64,000 bases of DNA. It comes from Pegea sp. RAD2-039 (lineage: Eukaryota > Chordata > Thaliacea > Salpida > Salpidae). The position numbers and the translations under genes are program-made. Shown in pieces: positions 59,101 to 64,000 of this stretch. The notes under the pieces are model-generated. The model saw nothing but the letters and a program-made list of their open reading frames with translations, had not been told where the DNA came from and ran no database searches. Each line of letters begins with the position of its first letter. The first letter of the stretch is position 1. Where the stretch lies: positions 1 to 64,000 of the forward strand of contig JAQGEQ010000084.1 of the NCBI GenBank assembly GCA_034620365.1. Reading direction: 5' to 3'.

Positions 59101-59624
59101 TTTGAAAGAAACCACTTTAAGATTAAAAAGAAATTTGATGATATAAGCAATCAGCAAATCACCTGGATCAATTTTCGAGTTAAAGATAGTAGCTGGAGTA
59201 AGAAACCCAGAACATGATCTAGTATTTACTAAATAAACACTTCCTTGCTGGTTTGTGACTAAAATTGCTATTGAAGAAACCTATAAGAAAGAATAATTTT
59301 ATAAACTGATTTTTAATTAAAAGTTGAAAACAATAGATGTAGCTTTTTTATTAAGTTTTTACATTTTCCAGTTAAACGAGATATGAGAAAGAAGATACTT
59401 AAAAACATAGGACTTAATACTTTAGAATACCCACATAACTTTTTTAATTGAAAGCTTTTGTTACAAACCCGTTGTTTTGAATCTAATGAAGCATATACCA
59501 ATGAAAGCAGCATATCATAAGAACTGTTATCAGCATTGTAAAGAACTGTTATCACATCTTGTCTAGTTGACTTTTCAAGAACAGCCGAATTTTTAAACTT
59601 GTTTGAGACTAACAACAACCTCAT
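53146..59624 (-). CDS. NEK9: NEK9-like kinase with RCC1 repeats and N-terminal extension
   Basis: NIMA-related Ser/Thr kinase; vertebrate NEK9 acts at centrosomes and spindle. Twenty-four exons join in phase to 1072 residues: 59624-59469, 59280-59163, 59059-58937, 58868-58695, 58549-58434, 58381-58250, 58075-57871, 57824-57587, 57515-57278, 57230-57076, 57025-56821, 56772-56634, 56588-56485, 56336-56212, 55920-55833, 55555-55350, 55295-55261, 55209-55164, 55114-54943, 54823-54725, 54445-54382, 53540-53498, 53444-53264, 53202-53146. Seen: extension (1-180), VGKGAFG (188-194), Lys211, HRDLKTANIF (303-312), DFG (323-325), SPE (348-350), RCC1-type repeats (about 500-790; SWGNNSYGQLGHG, SWGCGSDGQLGIG), WLREEM resembling the human NEK9 WLRKEL segment, and a coiled coil (about 995-1054). 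The extension is absent from vertebrate NEK8/NEK9. Confidence 0.88.
54010..54263. mobile_element. candidate solo LTR in NEK9-like intron
   Basis: A GC-richer block starting TGTAGTTAG and ending CATTACA (TG...CA termini), flanked by ACTAT on the left and AGTAT on the right (4 of 5 bases equal, possible target-site duplication), with AATAAA near 54229. No internal retroelement genes. A second copy would be needed to confirm. Confidence 0.4.
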
Positions 59625-61574
59625 AAGACTATTTCTTCTAAAACATGTTTTCGTTTTTAGAATATTTTAAAAACAATTTAATCAGTAATTCGTTTTTTAA
59701 TATCTTTATATCAGTAAAATGTTTACAAGTTCAAAATGTAACTTTTTGTGAAATTTAACGCAAAATATAAAACTTTTGAGCATGATTTTATTCTTATTTC
59801 TAAATACACTTTTCAGTCTTAGAAAAATATTATAACCAATCAATTAGTTGCAAGTATTAATTTAGAAGCAGGTATTTTTGCTTTAATCAACAATTTAATC
59901 AATAAAAAGATTTTTGCAATCTATGAAACCAATTTTTGTTTCTATCTAAATGTCTGTAATGAAACAAGTTTGCATCATCTAAATATATTTTTCTTTGACT
60001 CTTTAATTTTATTAAAGTACAATCTATTTTCATATTCAGACAACAACTATTTTAGACCTTTAAAAGTAAATGAAAAGTTAAATTAAAACAAAATCAAAAA
60101 ACTTTAGAAAAAAAAAACTTTTGTATCACTAATTAAATTGGAAGTTTTCGGTTTTATCAAAAGCTTGTAGTGACAAATTATCACCAAAAAGCTTTCTGAT
60201 TTGTTAATGAAAAATTTATAAACTACTAATTCTAGTTTTGATTTGAATAAGAATATTGCAAAAATCAAAAATAAAAGAAAATTGTATTTTCTATAAAGAA
60301 TAAAACTATATTTCGATTAAAAAGTATTTTAAAATAGTTATTTGATTTAATATCAAAATGTTATTATTGTTTTAAATATACACTTTATTAAAAAGGATAA
60401 TGATACTATCAGAAAATAATTCAGTTTTCTTCTTCACAAAAAATGAACATCTTGTTTCTATCAAAATCAAAATGAATGGAAAAAGAAAACATTTCAACTG
60501 TACAATTAATTTCTATTTATCAATCTATTATGATACAATTACTAAAATTATTTTCAAAATATAATAGAAATTGAAAATATTATGAGCAAATTATTTTAAA
60601 TTTTTTGTAAATTTAAAATTGCTTTGAAAAAAATTGTATATATTTTCAAAACTTTCATTAAAAAAATCAAGCTTAAATTGCCAATGATGCTAATATTTTG
60701 TCGTGTAGATACCAAGACAGCTGGTTTTTACTAAAATGACTTTCTTTTTTTATGCAAATTTGTTTTTATTGGCATAATTGAAAAGATTTAGTATTTAGTA
60801 AATTTTTGACGATTTAGTTGACTCTATAAGTATTATTTAATTTATGTTTATTTAATTTGTATTAGAACATTTATTGAAATAACTTTTACATATTTTTAGT
60901 AGAATAGACTTTTTAGTTTTGGAATATTTCGCGTATTTTGCTTTACTAATGCGTTTATAAGCTTTATAGAATTTTTGTCATCTCAATTTGTTAATAAATT
61001 AAGTTTATATTTTACATTATTTACCATTTTTCTTAAATTCATGTTAAAACAATTATTGCCGTTATTTTTGCTAATTAGAAAACAAACTTTAAAACTTTGA
61101 ATTGTTATACTTACAAAACTTATTCAAACTCTATCTAAATCACAGGAATTAAATGTAAAAATGATTGGGTCCATCTAGCACTTTTATTCGTAAAAACTTC
61201 TACGTAAATAAACGAGAAAAGCTTTTGAATAAACAAAGTTTAAACTTGAAAGTCAAGAGCTATTTTGAAAAATTCAGATATGCTTTTAATAAAAACATTT
61301 TTTTGATGGTAAGAGTCTACGAATTACTTTGATTTCTTTTCTTTTTTTTATCTGATTTATATATAAACTTGTGTATTAATTCACATATATTATGTCGAAA
61401 TAGAGTAAAATGGTCGATTAACTAATATTTTATTGTGCTTTGCACATATAGGTGCAAATATCCACACTTATTAGCTCGAAAAGTATCTTTTTCACCAATG
61501 AATACAGTGCCTCTGTTTTCGGGCTGCTGTAGGAGAAGCAAAAACTATAGAAATAAGCCCAGATAAAAAGCCTA

Positions 61575-61655
61575 CAATACTGTCTCAGGCCGTGCAATCG
61601 AACAACGAATCTAAAGAGTAGGGATAGCTCAGTGCATGCTACTACCAACTATAAT
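61575..61655 (+). repeat. SINE-like element, family B (fragment)
   Basis: CTGTCTCAGGCC, then CTAAAGAGTAGGGATAGCTC and AGTGCATGCT, collinear with 15412-15455. The A-box-like TAGCTCAG is conserved. Confidence 0.5.
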
Positions 61656-63154
61656 ATATATCTGAAATACAATTCAAATTCTTAGTTAAAGCGTGCACCA
61701 GTTTTTACAGTCTTTCCTTAGAAACTTTTCAAGTTACTTATTGCACATTTTTGCATCCACATAACATGTTTTATAATTTGTTGCTGCCAAGTCATCGTTA
61801 TTTTATAACATTGTAACACAGAACTTTCTGAAAACTTTCTTACCATGTAGACAAACATTGATAAATGACGGAAAGTTTTAAAGTTGGTTGTCATCCAGAA
61901 CAAATTTAAGCTTTTTCAAGTTTTCTTATCCAGCATTTTTTGCTGGACAAGAAGACTGCTCTTTCGCTTGATTGATCAATTGTTATTTAATTAGTTAGTC
62001 CATGTTACAAAAGTAAAGTTAAAATTTTAGTGTTCAATTTTTTTTTATAATGTTACAACTATATAATTGTTTAAAAGATATAACTATGTAGTATTAACGG
62101 TTTATCGAAATCTTATCGATATTCTATTTTTATTAATTTAGTTTTAAAAACTCTTCAAAAATAAATTAATTGTGCAGAATCTTTTTCAACTATGATAAAA
62201 GAATTAATTTTGTTATACTATAAAATCATAATTTTATTTTTAAATTTTTTCAACTTAAAAACTGAATTTTCAAAGTATACACTTTTGATAAGAACCAAAT
62301 TTGTCAACTTTGGCCTCATGCTTAATTATTTTTGGCAAAAGTAAATACAATAATGCCATCAAAGGTTTTGTGTAAATTTACTTTAGAGGTTTGTAGTCCC
62401 ATTTTTTTACAAGATTGAGTACATTTTATTATTTTATTTCTTACTATTTGTATTTCACTTTCAAAACTATATTTGTAAAAATATAATTTTAATTTAAAAA
62501 GTTCATAATTATTTATTTTTAATTTTTTACAAAACTATTATATTTGAATTAGTAATTTGAGATGTTAATTTACTTTTTATTAAGTAACTACAAAGTTATT
62601 TCTTTTAATTGTCTTGCAAGACTTTATTTTTTTAATATTATTACTAATATCCTAACAACTTTATGTTTAATTTTTATTTATATTCAAAAATATAATTTTG
62701 AGCAATCATTTTTATTATTTTAATTAAACTTAGTATAAAACATCTTTTTAATGAATTAATAATAACTTAATATTAAGGCTATCCAACTGAATTTACTTAA
62801 AAACTTGGTTTAATTTTTTTGCTACCAAAAGTGTTAAGGTAATAAAAAAATTATTTTAAAAAAGTTTTCAGAATAAAAATGTAATAAACCTATTTTTGTG
62901 TTTTTAGTGAAACTATTTTTAGATATGAAAAACTAACTAAAGATTTACTTACTTAAATTTGCATTTTTAGCTTAATTATTTTTACCTTAAAGACAGAAAT
63001 TAAGTTTAAAACGATTTTAGAGTTCATATTTTAAGTATTCAGTGCACAATTATTTAACAAATTAATTATTTTCATTCTAAAATATTTATTTTCTACATTA
63101 TTTAATTTTAATCAACAATTTTCAATAAATACATTTTTATACAGAATTTTGATC

Positions 63155-63164
63155 TTTTTTTCAG
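63155..63164 (+). promoter_or_regulatory. candidate trans-splice acceptor, TTC39
   Basis: TTTTTTTCAG, eighteen bases before the ATG at 63183, with a long gene-free region upstream. Confidence 0.45.
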
Positions 63165-63182
63165 ATAATCCTGAATGTTTAA

Positions 63183-63990
63183 ATGTCAACACAAACTAAT
63201 TCTTTACCAGAAACCATGGAGTCATCAGATGAAGTGATTTGAAATTTTTATGTTTTAAAAAAAGCCTTAAAATTAAAACATATCACTTTTTAATTATTTG
63301 TATCTTTAATGATTATGAATTTTTTATATGAATATACTTTTCGGATTTCGGATTTTTATTTTTCAATATTAGTTTCATAATGTGATTAGATGTAATCTTA
63401 TTTATTTTCTATATAATTGGTTCAATTTCAGACATTTTCATATAAAAAGAAAAGTTATTCTTGGAAAAACAAAATAATATAAAATAATTTAATTTTTATT
63501 ACGAGTACTTTAATATAATTCAGGATGGTATTCATCAGCTAAATTTGTTGATTTATTATTGGCTGAAAATACTTTTTAGTACGAAGATGCCACAGGAAGC
63601 TTGGAGCAGCATTTAAAAGAAGTAACTCCTTTAGGAGAAGGATTAAATGATGTCAACAATGCCATTAACTTATTTTTCAACAACCAGTTTAAAGAAGCTA
63701 AAACTTTATGTAGATCAAAGTAAAATTATATTTTATTTATTTTTAGAAAATTGAATTTATAAATATAATTATTTAGATTATTTTTTGAAGTTACAGAATA
63801 TATATATTTTTTATACGTAAAATGATTCTGATATTTTAAAGGTTTTCTAACCTTATAATGTTATTTAACTAAATAATTATCAGTTTAAAGCTATTTCCTT
63901 ATTTTATTATAATAACAAGACATTAACTATTAATATATTTTTGAGTTTAATTACTTTATAGGTCAAAATCAAGTATGTATCATGCCTTAG
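63183..63990 (+). CDS. tetratricopeptide repeat protein 39 family, 5' part
   Basis: Three exons before the window ends: 63183-63233, 63580-63719, 63962-63990. Seen: an acidic start, then NAINLFFNNQFKEAKTL and SSMYHALG, which fit the TTC39A/B/C pattern ALNLFLNNQF...AKESMYHALG. The rest, with the TPR region, lies beyond 64000. The ATG is 18 bases after a strong TTTTTTTCAG acceptor, so trans-splicing is likely. I cannot tell which of A, B or C it corresponds to. Confidence 0.75.
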
Positions 63991-64000
63991 GTGAGTCAAC

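Larger units (their letters stand above)
59640..63182. other. long AT-rich intergenic region
   Basis: 3.5 kb between the divergent NEK9-like and TTC39 genes. TTTTAG at 59638-59643 (minus) lies 13 bases before the NEK9-like ATG; TTTTTTTCAG ends at 63164 before the TTC39 ATG. One SINE family B fragment at 61575-61655. No other gene; frames near 61430-61900 have no recognisable features. Confidence 0.5.

Noticed and set aside
61430..61903. Minus-strand frames near the right end
   Set aside because: No recognisable features; the first overlaps a SINE family B fragment.

Overview
This is animal nuclear DNA: strongly AT-rich, intron-bearing genes (many introns only 45-60 bases, GT...AG), about 15 recognisable metazoan genes, including ciliary ones (IFT57, CSTPP1, NEK9-like). 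The decisive clue is at the left edge. A tandem repeat with an exact 198-base period carries, on the minus strand, the 16-base exon ATTCTATTTGAATAAG followed directly by the splice donor GTAAGTGTC, a short hairpin and a U-rich Sm-like site. From memory, this 16-mer is the spliced leader (SL) of the ascidian Ciona. I therefore read the repeat as an SL RNA gene array and the organism as a tunicate, probably an ascidian; I cannot name the species.

Layout. 1-1697: SL RNA array (8 leader exons plus a truncated unit). 2464-5985, minus: IFT57 then GALE, 202 bases apart. 6986-18292: a rearranged block. WDR75 (minus, 17 coding exons) has a Cys-rich membrane-protein gene nested antisense in one intron. 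It is flanked by two intronless UFD1 genes in opposite orientation. A second copy of the membrane-protein gene lies further right, with two more SL RNA units inside one of its introns. 19703-21472, minus: zinc transporter ZIP9. 23142-24553, plus: CSTPP1. 24910-26936, minus: an unrecognised helical protein. 29263-30285 and 34381-35398: a recent ~1 kb direct duplication, each copy with a complete two-exon small gene. Between the copies are a Ly6-like GPI-anchor gene with a frame break and the 3' end of an unknown gene. 35850-37800: gene-free, relatively GC-richer DNA with SINE copies. 38002-39237: MRPL10. 39960-40463: LYSMD1-like. 43708-44964: intronless ACAD8. 45305-47925: a two-domain pseudouridine catabolism enzyme (glycosidase plus PfkB kinase). 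49957-52062: BET1. 53146-59624, minus: a 24-exon NEK9-like kinase with an unusual N-terminal extension. 63183 to the right edge: start of a TTC39-family gene.

Together: most genes are ordinary housekeeping genes, but many have a pyrimidine-rich AG acceptor 7-30 bases before the ATG and no visible partner exon. This is what SL trans-splicing predicts. Close same-strand pairs (IFT57-GALE, UFD1-WDR75, ACAD8-PSUG/PfkB) could be operons resolved by the same leader. The exon models were built by hand from splice signals, reading phase and remembered family sequences; for each full model the coding length is a multiple of three unless I say otherwise.
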